From Qipengyuania sp. (GTDB taxonomy: Bacteria > Pseudomonadota > Alphaproteobacteria > Sphingomonadales > Sphingomonadaceae), in NCBI GenBank assembly GCA_019745075.1, contig JAIETR010000030.1, positions 1 to 36,391 of the forward strand: a DNA stretch of 36,391 nt. Direction: 5' to 3'. A program made the position numbers and the translations under genes. The notes under the pieces were generated by a model that searched no databases, was not told the origin of the DNA, and saw nothing but the letters and a program-made list of their open reading frames with translations. Position 1 is the stretch's first letter, and each line of letters starts with the position of its first letter. This document shows, one piece after another, positions 17,364 through 26,367 of the stretch.

Positions 17364-17985
17364 GCTGGCGGGAATGCCCGAAGCCGGGCTCGGTGCCAAG
17401 GAGATCGTCATCGGCGTCGACGAAGCCGGCCGCGGCCCGCTCGCCGGGCCGGTGGTGGCCGCGGCGGTGGTGCTGTGCCGGCCCTGCGTGCCCGGCCTCG
17501 ACGATTCGAAAAAGCTGACGCGGGAGCAACGCGCCGCGCTCGAGCCGCGCATCCGCCGCCGCTGCGCCTATGGCATCGGCGTGGTGGAGGTCGAGCACAT
17601 CGACCGCATGAACATCTTCCAGGCGACGATGTGGGCGATGACGATGGCGGTGGTGCGGCTGGTCGAGGCGCTGGGGCGCGAGCCCGACGCCGTGCTGGTG
17701 GACGGCAATCTCACTCCGCACGGCCGCCAGCCGGACTGGCGCTGGCCGGCGCGCGCCATCGTCGGCGGGGACGCCAGCCAGCGCTGCATCTCGGCGGCCT
17801 CGATCCTGGCCAAGGAACACCGCGACCGGATCATGCGCGAACACCACCTCGCCCACCCGCATTACGGGTGGTCGACCAACATGGGCTATGGCACGCCCGA
17901 GCATCTGACCGCGCTGCGGCGGCATGGACCGACCCCGCTCCATCGCCGCAGCTTCGCTCCGGTCGCGCAGCTCGAACTGATCTAA
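17362..17985 (+). CDS. rnhB: Ribonuclease HII
   Basis: Cleaves the RNA strand of RNA-DNA hybrids and removes single misincorporated ribonucleotides. Catalytic acids are visible in IGVDEAGRGPLAGP (D, E) and VLVDGN (D), with a final acidic residue in SAASILAKEHRDR. At 207 residues the length is normal. The start is ambiguous. ATG 17362 overlaps the divergent gene's start by two bases, ATG 17335 has a GGGGA ribosome-like site but lies inside the other gene's signal sequence, and ATG 17374 would clear the overlap. A strong palindrome follows 18 bases after the stop. Confidence 0.93.
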   Translation: MLAGMPEAGLGAKEIVIGVDEAGRGPLAGPVVAAAVVLCRPCVPGLDDSKKLTREQRAALEPRIRRRCAYGIGVVEVEHIDRMNIFQATMWAMTMAVVRLVEALGREPDAVLVDGNLTPHGRQPDWRWPARAIVGGDASQRCISAASILAKEHRDRIMREHHLAHPHYGWSTNMGYGTPEHLTALRRHGPTPLHRRSFAPVAQLELI

Positions 17986-18003
17986 ATCCTTTCCGCCTGC
18001 CCC

Positions 18004-18111
18004 GTCATCCCCGCGAAAGCGGGGATCCAGTCGCGTCTCGGGCGCTTCGGACCGACTGGATCCCCGCTTTCGCGGGGATGACAAGAAAGCAGCGGGGATG
18101 ACAAGAAAGCA
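18004..18111. repeat. Perfect 30-bp palindrome (family C) plus 20-bp tandem duplication
   Basis: The arms 18004-18033 and 18053-18082 are perfect inverted repeats around a 19-base loop. The core is ATCCCCGCGAAAGCGGGGAT. The right arm runs into a 20-base unit starting GCGGGGATGACAAG that is repeated exactly in tandem (18072-18091, 18092-18111). The element lies 18 bases after the rnhB stop and could serve as its terminator. A degenerate copy is at 31172-31250. Confidence 0.88.
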
Positions 18112-18136
18112 GACGAGCTGTTGGCTCGGGATATGT

Positions 18137-18162
18137 CGTTCGACGAACGGCATGCGCCGTTC
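18137..18162. other. Nested short palindromes upstream of blaI-like gene
   Basis: CGTTCGACGAACG (18137-18149) overlaps GAACGGC-ATGC-GCCGTTC (18145-18162, 7-4-7). The two can form alternative small hairpins. The role is unknown: an operator, the end of the rnhB transcript, or chance. Confidence 0.35.
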
Positions 18163-18178
18163 ATCCAGGCGACAGGTT

Positions 18179-18212
18179 TACAGCCGTAGTCGCATGTCTA
18201 CAGCCGTAGTCG
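18179..18212. promoter_or_regulatory. Candidate tandem BlaI operator
   Basis: TACAGCCGTAGTCG occurs twice in direct orientation, at 18179-18192 and 18199-18212, exactly 20 bases apart (about two helical turns). The second copy reads CTACAGCCGTAG, a dyad similar in style to the TACA/TGTA operators of BlaI and MecI. The site is 46 bases upstream of the BlaI-family gene, where an autoregulatory operator is expected. Confidence 0.6.
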
Positions 18213-18257
18213 ATGAGTCGGTCAAGACGCCACGAACTATGCGCCGGGAGGACAGCG

Positions 18258-18647
18258 ATGGCGAAACGCGGGGAAGCGGTCGGCGAACGGATCTCCGAGG
18301 CCGAGCACGCGGTGATGGAAGCCTTGTGGGACGAAAGACCGCTGACCGCCGCCGATGTCTGCGATCGCGTTTGCGGGGCGCGCGCCTGGTCGATGCCCAC
18401 GGTCAAGACGCTGCTGTCGCGCCTGGTCACCAAGGGCGCGGTTCGGACCGAGGCCGATGGCCGGCGGTTCCTCTATACCCCCACCATCGAGCGCTCCGAT
18501 TACGTCGGCCACGAATCGCGCCGTCTGGTCGATCGGCTGTTCGGGGGGAGGCCGGCTTCGCTGTTCGCGCAGCTCGCCGAGAGCGAGGCGCTGACCGAGG
18601 ATGACCTCGCCGAGATCGAGCGCTTGCTGAAGGAGCTGCGGTCATGA
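18258..18647 (+). CDS. BlaI/MecI/CopY family transcriptional repressor
   Basis: A 129-residue winged-helix repressor. ISEAEHAVMEALWDERPLTAADVCDRV and WSMPTVKTLLSRLVTKGAVRTEADGRRFLYTP form the DNA-binding domain (about 13-80). The C-terminal part (LVDRLFGGRPASLFAQLAESEALTEDDLAEIERLLKELRS) is the dimerisation helix pair. In this family the repressor is inactivated by proteolysis triggered by the partner M56 sensor. GGGAGGACAG is the ribosome site for ATG 18258. It overlaps the M56 gene by four bases (ATGA). The target is probably its own operon, from the repeats just upstream. Confidence 0.93.
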   Translation: MAKRGEAVGERISEAEHAVMEALWDERPLTAADVCDRVCGARAWSMPTVKTLLSRLVTKGAVRTEADGRRFLYTPTIERSDYVGHESRRLVDRLFGGRPASLFAQLAESEALTEDDLAEIERLLKELRS

Positions 18648-20422
18648 GCGCCTTTCTCGCCGACACGCTCGTCTGGACCGGCGCGCTGCTCGCGCTGGTT
18701 CTCCTGATCCGCCGCCCGGTCGCGGCGCTGTTCGGACCCAGGGCGGCCTATGCGCTGTGGGCGCTGCCGATGGCCCGGCTGCTGCTGCCGCCGCTGGTGC
18801 TGCCCGCCTGGATGGCGCCGGCGGCCGAACCCGCCGTGGACCCCGCTGTCATGCTGGCGGCGGACGACATGCTGGCGGCGACGATCGCGGAAGGCTCGCG
18901 CACGCTGGCCTCGGCGCGGGCCGCGCCCGCACCCTCGCTGTTCGACACGCTCGCCGGCTTCGACTGGGCGAGCGTCTTGCTACCGATCTGGCTGGCGGGC
19001 GCGGCGGTGTTCCTGGTCCGCCGCTATGCGCTCTATTTCCAGATGCGGCGCGAACTGCTGGAGACGGCGCGGCCGGTTGGCGAGGCGGGCCGCGTGCGGC
19101 TGGTCGAGACCCCCGCGGCGGACGGGCCCGTGGCGTTCGGCGTGCTCGACAGGGTCGTCGCGTTGCCGCCGGGCTTCATGGCTGTCCGCGACCGCGCCTC
19201 GCGCGATCTCGCGCTGGCGCATGAGCTGGCGCATCACCGCGGCCACGACCTCGTCTGCAACATGCTGGTCCAGCCGCTGTTCGCGCTCCACTGGTTCAAT
19301 CCGCTCGCCGCGCTCGGCTGGCGCGCCCTGCGCCGCGACCAGGAGGCGGCCTGCGACGCCCGCGTGATCGCCTCCCAGCCGCGCGAGAGCCGCGCCGCCT
19401 ATGCCGCGGTGATCGCCCGCTTCGCCACCCAGCCGCGCGACCGCGCGCGGCTCGCGCTCGCCGCGCCGATGGCTTGCCCGGTGCTGGGCGACCGTTCCAT
19501 CGTTCAACGACTGAAGAGCCTTGCCATGACCGATATTTCCGCCCGCCGCCGCTGGTCGGGCCGTCTATTGCTTACGGGCGCCGTGCTGGCGCTGCCGCTG
19601 ACCGGGTCGATCGGCTACGCCCGGAGCGAGCCGGTGGCTCCGCCGCCGCCCGCACCCCCGGCTCCTCTGGCGCCGCCGGCCGCCGTCGCGCCGCCGGCGC
19701 CGCCGGCCGTGCCGGACGCTCCCGGCGTCACCGCCAGCGAGGATGGCAAGGTCCGCATCCTGCGCATCGAACGCGTCGGCACAGGCGACGGCAAGCAGAG
19801 CAAGGTCGAGCGGCGCGTCATCCTCCGTCCCGGCTCCAATTTGAGTCCCGAGGATCGTGCCAGGCTGGAGAAGGAGATGGGCGAGGGCAAGCGCGTCAAG
19901 CGCCATGTCATCGTGCGCGACGGCGGATATGTTCGCGACCGCAGGGAGATGACCGCCGAGGAGCGCGCCGAGTTCGACCGGGACATGGCCGAAATGCGCA
20001 AGGAGCTTGGCGAAAGCCGTGGCCAACTCCAGCGCGAACTGGACCGCGAGCTTGGGGAGCACAGCGAGTTCCAGAAGGAAATGCGCGAGAAGTTCGGCGC
20101 CAACAGCGAGTTCCGCCGCGAAATGCGGCTCGCCATCGCCGAGGCGCATGCCGGGGCCCGCGCCGGCGCGCGCGCCGCCGCCAGGGCGCCGCAGGTTACG
20201 GTGCAGTGCCGCCAGGGCCAGAAGGAAGTGACCGAGACAGTCGTGGGCGGGGATGGCAAGCAGCGCATCTTCGTGTGCAGCTCGCTCGCCACCGCCGAAG
20301 CGAAGCGCGCCATCGCCGTGGCCCGCGCCGAAATCGCCCGCACCCGCGAGCTCACCGAGAGCCAGCGCGCCGAGGCGCTGCGCTCGCTCGACGAGGCCGA
20401 GCGCGAGAACCGCGCGGACTGA
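18644..20422 (+). CDS. M56 (BlaR1-like) membrane metalloprotease with unusual periplasmic domain
   Basis: A 592-residue membrane sensor/protease paired with the BlaI-like repressor. Hydrophobic segments are seen at about 8-25, 33-55, 107-126 and 307-326. The zinc protease motif HELAH is at 193-197, with a downstream E234-xxx-D238 (QEAACDARVIA). After the last membrane segment comes a Pro/Ala linker (328-360), then about 230 charged residues, largely helical (430-510), with two cysteines (C522, C545) bracketing a small beta-like stretch. No penicillin-binding SxxK/SxN/KTG set was recognised, so beta-lactam sensing is unlikely. What it senses is unknown. Start ATG 18644 overlaps the repressor stop. 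Confidence 0.9.
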   Translation: MSAFLADTLVWTGALLALVLLIRRPVAALFGPRAAYALWALPMARLLLPPLVLPAWMAPAAEPAVDPAVMLAADDMLAATIAEGSRTLASARAAPAPSLFDTLAGFDWASVLLPIWLAGAAVFLVRRYALYFQMRRELLETARPVGEAGRVRLVETPAADGPVAFGVLDRVVALPPGFMAVRDRASRDLALAHELAHHRGHDLVCNMLVQPLFALHWFNPLAALGWRALRRDQEAACDARVIASQPRESRAAYAAVIARFATQPRDRARLALAAPMACPVLGDRSIVQRLKSLAMTDISARRRWSGRLLLTGAVLALPLTGSIGYARSEPVAPPPPAPPAPLAPPAAVAPPAPPAVPDAPGVTASEDGKVRILRIERVGTGDGKQSKVERRVILRPGSNLSPEDRARLEKEMGEGKRVKRHVIVRDGGYVRDRREMTAEERAEFDRDMAEMRKELGESRGQLQRELDRELGEHSEFQKEMREKFGANSEFRREMRLAIAEAHAGARAGARAAARAPQVTVQCRQGQKEVTETVVGGDGKQRIFVCSSLATAEAKRAIAVARAEIARTRELTESQRAEALRSLDEAERENRAD

Positions 20423-20464
20423 CGGGGACGAACCAGGCCGCCAGCCGCTATCGCCGCGCGCGGC

Positions 20465-21034
20465 CTATTTCCGCAGCGCGACCGGCTGCTGCAGCGTGGC
20501 GGGCCCGGCCGGCCAGTTGCAGCCCCGCTGAACGCCGAGGCCCTTGAGAAAGCCGCGCCGGGTGGCGCCGGCGAAGATCGCGACCTGGAGCTGGCGTTCC
20601 GCGCTGGCGGCGCCGCTGGCCTCGCGGATCAGGCCTCGAAAGGGGATCAGCGAGCCGACCACGCTTTCCGCCACCTTGCCCGGCGTGACGCCGTTGCGCT
20701 GCGCTTCGCCGAGATCGAAATCGGGGCCGAGCAGCACGTCGAGCTCCCGCACCGCCGCGGAGACCGCCGTGCAGCTCGTCAGCCCGTCGGTGGCATAGGG
20801 ATCGCGCGCGGCGGCCTGGAGCACCGGCGGGATACCGTCCTTCTTGAGATTGAGGTCGCGCAGCGGCGTCTCCGCCACCCGCCCGGCATCGGGCGAGCGG
20901 TCGGTGACCGGTTGCTGCTGTTGTCGCGCCCCGGATTGCGCCCCGGATTGCGCGAAGGCAGGGCCGAACCCCGCCACCGCCAGCGCCCCGGCGATACAAG
21001 ACCCGGCGCTAGCCCCCCAGATTCGCGATCGCAT
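20465..21034 (-). CDS. Secreted protein of unknown function
   Basis: A 189-residue product with a signal peptide (hydrophobic 11-27, cut probably after AFA). The mature part has a Gln-rich start (QSGAQSGARQQQQ), then a compact region with C88 (LTSCTAV) and C172 (GCNWP) that could pair, and a Gly/Ala-rich hydrophobic stretch about 110-165 (VTPGKVAESVVGSLIPFRGLIREASG). I do not recognise the family. The start is strongly supported by AGGAGG five bases upstream. It is convergent with the M56 gene (42-base gap) and divergent from bdhA. The coding bias fits the neighbours, so it is probably real. Confidence 0.8.
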   Translation of the reverse strand: MRSRIWGASAGSCIAGALAVAGFGPAFAQSGAQSGARQQQQPVTDRSPDAGRVAETPLRDLNLKKDGIPPVLQAAARDPYATDGLTSCTAVSAAVRELDVLLGPDFDLGEAQRNGVTPGKVAESVVGSLIPFRGLIREASGAASAERQLQVAIFAGATRRGFLKGLGVQRGCNWPAGPATLQQPVALRK

Positions 21035-21245
21035 CGCACCTCCTGTCGTCCCCCTCGAGCCCCAGCCGCAGCGCTTGGCTGCGCTGCGCGCTGGTGCCGC
21101 GCCGCCTCCGCCTCCGCAGGAGAGCACATCGATGTTGCCGGTGTCGAACGGGTTCAACCGCAGGCCGTGTGACCCCTCATGGATTGACCGCGCCCCCACC
21201 ATTGGCGATGGCGCGTGATGCAGCCTAACGGAGCGGAGGGGTCAA

Positions 21246-22001
21246 ATGTTTCTTGCCGGCAAGCGCGCGCTGGTCACCGGGTCGACCTCCGGCATCGGGC
21301 TAGCCATCGCGCGGGCGCTGCGCGCCGAGGGGGCGGAGGTGGTGCTCAACGGTTTCGGCGACGCGGCGGAGATCGCCATGCTGACCTCCGAGCTGGGCGC
21401 GAGCCATTCGGGCGCGGACCTGACCGATGCCGCGCAGATCGAAGCGATGATGGCCGAGGCCGGGCCGATCGACATCCTCGTCAACAATGCCGGGATGCAG
21501 CATGTCGCCCCCATCGAGGAGTTCCCGGTCGCCAAGTGGGACACGATCATCGCGCTCAACCTCAGCGCCGCGTTCCACACCATCCGCCTCGCGCTGCCGG
21601 GAATGAAGGCGCGCGGCTGGGGGCGGATCGTCAACACCGCCAGCGCGCACAGCCTCGTCGCGAGCCCGTTCAAGAGCGCCTATGTCGCCGCCAAGCACGG
21701 GATCGCCGGCCTCACCAAGACGGTCGCGCTCGAAGCCGCCGCGCACGGCGTGACGGTGAACGCGATCAGCCCCGGCTATGTCTGGACCCCGCTAGTCGAG
21801 AACCAGATTCCCGACACCATGGCTGCCCGCGGGCTGACGCGCGAGCAGGTGATCGACGACGTGCTCCTCGCCAAGCAGCCGACCAAGAGCTTCGTCCAGC
21901 CCGAGGACATCGGCGCGCTGGCGGTGTTCCTGTGCCGCGAGGAAGCGCGCAACGTCAACGGCGCCAACTGGAGCATGGACGGCGGCTGGACCGCGGAATA
22001 G
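21246..22001 (+). CDS. bdhA: 3-hydroxybutyrate dehydrogenase (SDR family)
   Basis: NAD-dependent oxidation of (R)-3-hydroxybutyrate to acetoacetate, the step after PHB depolymerisation. The 251-residue short-chain dehydrogenase has TGSTSGIG 11-18 for the cofactor, NNAG 80-83, and catalytic S133, Y146 and K150. NNAGMQHVAPIEEFP, KWDTIIALNLSAAFHT and LVASPFKSAYVAAKHGIAGLTK are strong hydroxybutyrate-dehydrogenase hallmarks, as is the tail MDGGWTAE. GGAGGGG upstream fixes ATG 21246. It is monocistronic. Together with phaC-phaZ 12 kb upstream it outlines a polyester cycle, though BdhA acts on the C4 monomer only. Confidence 0.93.
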   Translation: MFLAGKRALVTGSTSGIGLAIARALRAEGAEVVLNGFGDAAEIAMLTSELGASHSGADLTDAAQIEAMMAEAGPIDILVNNAGMQHVAPIEEFPVAKWDTIIALNLSAAFHTIRLALPGMKARGWGRIVNTASAHSLVASPFKSAYVAAKHGIAGLTKTVALEAAAHGVTVNAISPGYVWTPLVENQIPDTMAARGLTREQVIDDVLLAKQPTKSFVQPEDIGALAVFLCREEARNVNGANWSMDGGWTAE

Positions 22002-22160
22002 CCGCCCCGACTCAATTCCCACAGCAGGACAGGCGATGTCTCGAGTGACGAAGGGTCTTTCACAACATGCCGTCTCGTGCTACGCACACAAAGGTTCCGC
22101 CGGGTCGATTTCTGGCTCGAGAACGAGGACGGATGGGCGCTTCCTGCTGGGGAGGAAGCG

Positions 22161-22727
22161 TTGAAGTATGCGATTGCCCTGTGTGTTGCGCTAAGCTGCG
22201 CCATCGCGGCCCCGCCCGTGCGCGCCCAAGGCGAGCGTTTCGAGTTCCGCCAGTTCTTCGCCACCGGGTCGGCCGGTAGCCTGACCATCACCGGCAACTT
22301 CACCGGCGAGCTCGAGAACGGGCGGATCACCAGGATTTCGGACATTTACCTGTTCCGCGACGGCGTCCCCTTTCGCGGCAACGGCGCGCTCTACACCGCG
22401 CAGTTCGACCCGAAGACCCGGCGCTGGAGCCAGGGCGGCTATCTGAGTCTCGATGGCTCGGCCAACAACATCATGTTTGTCGATACCGATTATGGCGGGG
22501 GGGACGCGGGCTTTTTCAACTACTTCTATTCGGTCACCGGGATCGGCAACGCGACCTTCCAGCCTTCGTTCTACCGCTACCGGGTGCCGCAGACGACCCA
22601 GCTGGAGCTGTGGCAGGCGGCGGTGGCGGTACCGGAACCTTCGGCCTGGGCGCTGCTGGCGATCGGTTTCGGCGCCCTGGGCGCGGCGATGCGGCGGCGC
22701 CCCGCGTCACGCCCTCGCACGGCCTGA
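22161..22727 (+). CDS. PEP-CTERM sorting-domain secreted protein
   Basis: A 188-residue exported protein. The signal peptide is about 1-22 (cut near VRA-Q). A beta-rich body contains GSLTITGNFTGEL and several Tyr/Gly stretches (YLSLDGSANNIMFVDTDYGGG). The C-terminal PEP-CTERM tag is VPEPSAW at 157-163, a hydrophobic segment, then MRRR. Such tags are read by an exosortase, which links the protein to exopolysaccharide export or the envelope. No exosortase is in this window. TTG 22161 was chosen because GGGGAGGAAG at 22149-22158 is an excellent ribosome site and the signal peptide begins there. Upstream in-frame starts add a non-signal-like extension. Confidence 0.85.
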   Translation: MKYAIALCVALSCAIAAPPVRAQGERFEFRQFFATGSAGSLTITGNFTGELENGRITRISDIYLFRDGVPFRGNGALYTAQFDPKTRRWSQGGYLSLDGSANNIMFVDTDYGGGDAGFFNYFYSVTGIGNATFQPSFYRYRVPQTTQLELWQAAVAVPEPSAWALLAIGFGALGAAMRRRPASRPRTA

Positions 22728-22869
22728 AACCGCGCGGCCCCGACCCCCTCCAAATCTAGGATTTCGCTCGCCGTGGCGGATCGATGGTCGGTGCGCGATC
22801 CGAGCCTTTCTCCTCCCCGTTCCGCATCTCCGCTCCCGCTCGTCCAAGGCGGTTTTTGTCTTCCCTGGA

Positions 22870-24456
<1,587 letters not shown>

Positions 24457-24457
24457 G

Positions 24458-24606
24458 CCCTCTCCAAGCTGCGCTAGCTCCCTGCGGGAGCAAGCTTCGC
24501 TATCCTCTCCCGTAAAGGGAGAGGATGATGGCCCGCCACTCCTCTCCCCTCGCGGGAGAGGATACGAAGCCTTGGCAGCTTGCTGCCTAGGCGAAGTTGG
24601 AGAGGG
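24458..24606. repeat. 149-bp palindromic element (family D) with short terminal inverted repeats
   Basis: The ends are perfect 10-base inverted repeats, CCCTCTCCAA (24458-24467) and TTGGAGAGGG (24597-24606). Inside are nested hairpins, notably TCCTCTCCC-GTAAA-GGGAGAGGA at about 24502-24525 and a second CTCTCCC...GGGAGAG pair at about 24543-24560. It occupies the whole gap between guaB and rsmB. The right end GGAGAGGGG is correctly placed to act as the rsmB ribosome-binding site. Confidence 0.85.
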
Positions 24607-24612
24607 GCCGAG

Positions 24613-25791
24613 ATGACCCCCGCCGCGCGCGTCCAGGCGGCGATCGAGGTGCTGGAGCTCGTCATCGATGCCGCCAAGGCGCAGGGCGCGCCCGCCGACC
24701 GCGTCCTGGCCGAATGGTTCAGGGCGCGCCGTTTCGCCGGGTCGAAGGATCGCCGCGCGATCCGCGAGCTGGTGTTCGCGGCGATCCGCGCCTGCGGTCC
24801 GGCGCCCGGCAGCGGTCGCGCCGCGATGCTGCGGCTGGCCCAGGAGGATGCCGCGCTTGCCGCCCTGTTCGACGGCTCCGGCTTCGGTCCCGCGGCGATC
24901 GCCGCAGGCGAGCCGGTCGCCGAGGGGGGCATCGCGCCCGAGTGGCTGGCCGAGCGCCTTTCCGCATCCGCCATCGCCGGGCCGGAGGCGGAGGCCTTGC
25001 TCGAGCGCGCGCCGCTCGACCTGCGGGTCAACACGCTCAAGACCATGCTGGGAGCCCTGCAGCTTCCCGGCGAGGCTGTTCCGACCGCCGCGCCGAATGG
25101 CTTGCGGCTCGCCCCCGGAACCCCGGTGGAGCAGTGGGACGCCTGGCGCGAGGGACTGATCGAGGTGCAGGACACCGGCTCGCAGCTCGCCTGTCTCGCG
25201 GTCGCCGCGCGGCCCGGCGAGACCGTGATCGATCTGTGCGCGGGCGGGGGCGGCAAGACCCTGGCGCTGGCGGCGGCGATGGAGAACCGCGGAAAGCTCG
25301 TCGCCAGCGATACCGACCGCCAGCGTCTTTCGCGCCTCGCCCCGCGCGCCGGGCGGGCCGGGGCGACGACGATCGAGACGCGGCTGCTCGATCCCGGCCG
25401 CGAGCTGGCAGCGCTGTCCGATGTCGCCGGTCAGGCCGATGCGGTGCTGGTCGATGCGCCGTGCTCGGGCACCGGCACCTGGCGGCGCAATCCGGAAGCC
25501 CGTTGGCGCCTGACGCCCGATGCGCTCGCGCGTCTCACGGCCTTGCAGGCGCGGCTGCTCGACCTTGCCGTCGGGTTGATCCGGCCCGGTGGGCGGGTGG
25601 TCTACGTGGTTTGCTCGCTGCTGGACGAAGAGGGCCCGGCGCGGTTCGATGCCTTCCTGGCGCGCCATTCGCGGCTGGCCGCGAGCGCCGTCCAATCGCC
25701 GCTCGGGACGAGGCGCGGGCAGGGAATGCGCTTGTCCCCGTTTCACGACGGCACGGACGGATTTTTCATCGCCTGTGCAACTTTAAGCTGA
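24613..25791 (+). CDS. rsmB: 16S rRNA (cytosine-C5)-methyltransferase, RsmB-like
   Basis: SAM-dependent enzyme predicted to methylate a cytosine of 16S rRNA (position 967 in E. coli). The 392-residue protein has an N-terminal NusB-like helical region, then the methyltransferase core: SAM loop DLCAGGGGKT 207-216, DAPCSGTGTW 281-290 with C284, and the catalytic cysteine C334 in YVVCSLL. The two-cysteine arrangement is typical of RNA m5C methyltransferases. RsmF-type relatives are possible alternatives. ATG 24613 follows GGAGAGGGG contributed by the repeat element. Confidence 0.88.
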   Translation: MTPAARVQAAIEVLELVIDAAKAQGAPADRVLAEWFRARRFAGSKDRRAIRELVFAAIRACGPAPGSGRAAMLRLAQEDAALAALFDGSGFGPAAIAAGEPVAEGGIAPEWLAERLSASAIAGPEAEALLERAPLDLRVNTLKTMLGALQLPGEAVPTAAPNGLRLAPGTPVEQWDAWREGLIEVQDTGSQLACLAVAARPGETVIDLCAGGGGKTLALAAAMENRGKLVASDTDRQRLSRLAPRAGRAGATTIETRLLDPGRELAALSDVAGQADAVLVDAPCSGTGTWRRNPEARWRLTPDALARLTALQARLLDLAVGLIRPGGRVVYVVCSLLDEEGPARFDAFLARHSRLAASAVQSPLGTRRGQGMRLSPFHDGTDGFFIACATLS

Positions 25792-25847
25792 TAATCGGCG
25801 TTGCTATGGCCGATCCGCCTGACCGCTCCCCTCGTTTGGAGACCTTG

Positions 25848-26357
25848 ATGCGCTACGCTCCCGCCGCCGCCGCCCTATCGCTGGCCCTCGCACTGAGCGC
25901 GAGCGTGGGCTTTGCCGGACCGCGCAATCCCGCCCCGCAAGCTGTCTCGCTGCTGGCCGCGGGCGATGCGGCGCTGCGGGCGGGCGATACGCAGAGCGCG
26001 GTCGACGCCTTCGAGGCGGCGCTCACGGTCGATCCCGGCTACACGCCCATCCTCCTGCGGCTCGCCGAAGCGGCGCGGGCGAGCGAGCTTCAGGGCAAGG
26101 CGATCCGCTACTACCGCGAGGCCCTGGCGCGCGAGCCCAGGAATGTCGATGCGCTGGCGGGCGAGGGCGCCGCGCTCGCCGAGAAGGGCGCGCTCGCCAA
26201 GGCGCGCGAGAAACTGGCGCAGGTGGAGAAGGCCTGCGGCACGAACGACTGCGCCCCCGCACAGGCGCTCTTGGCCGCCATCGCCCGCGGTCCGGCCCCG
26301 CGCATAAAGACCGCCGAGGTGGTGCTTCCCGACGCCAAGCCGGCGCAGGCGAACTGA
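25848..26357 (+). CDS. Exported TPR-repeat protein
   Basis: A 169-residue protein with a signal peptide (1-23, hydrophobic ALSLALALSASVGFA) and two to three tetratricopeptide repeats (about 31-63, 65-98, 99-128; AAGDAALRAGDTQSAVDAFEAALTVDP is the clearest). C130 and C135 after the repeats may be oxidised in the periplasm. It is probably a scaffold in the periplasm; the partner is unknown. ATG 25848 was chosen because GGAG at 25838-25841 precedes it and the signal peptide starts there. ATG 25806 in frame has no ribosome site. It is 56 bases after rsmB and may share its transcript. Confidence 0.82.
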   Translation: MRYAPAAAALSLALALSASVGFAGPRNPAPQAVSLLAAGDAALRAGDTQSAVDAFEAALTVDPGYTPILLRLAEAARASELQGKAIRYYREALAREPRNVDALAGEGAALAEKGALAKAREKLAQVEKACGTNDCAPAQALLAAIARGPAPRIKTAEVVLPDAKPAQAN

Positions 26358-26367
26358 CGCCTTCGCG

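Noticed and set aside
18004-18111. CRISPR-like repeats after rnhB
   Set aside because: Only two adjacent 20-base copies with no spacers, next to a palindrome. No cas genes in the window.
18644-20422. BlaR1 beta-lactam sensor
   Set aside because: The M56 protease part is clear, but no penicillin-binding motifs were found in the C-terminal region and no beta-lactamase gene is adjacent.
21149-21160. tRNA-like GGGTTCAACC T-loop between the secreted unknown and bdhA
   Set aside because: No acceptor stem, D-arm or anticodon arm could be built around it.
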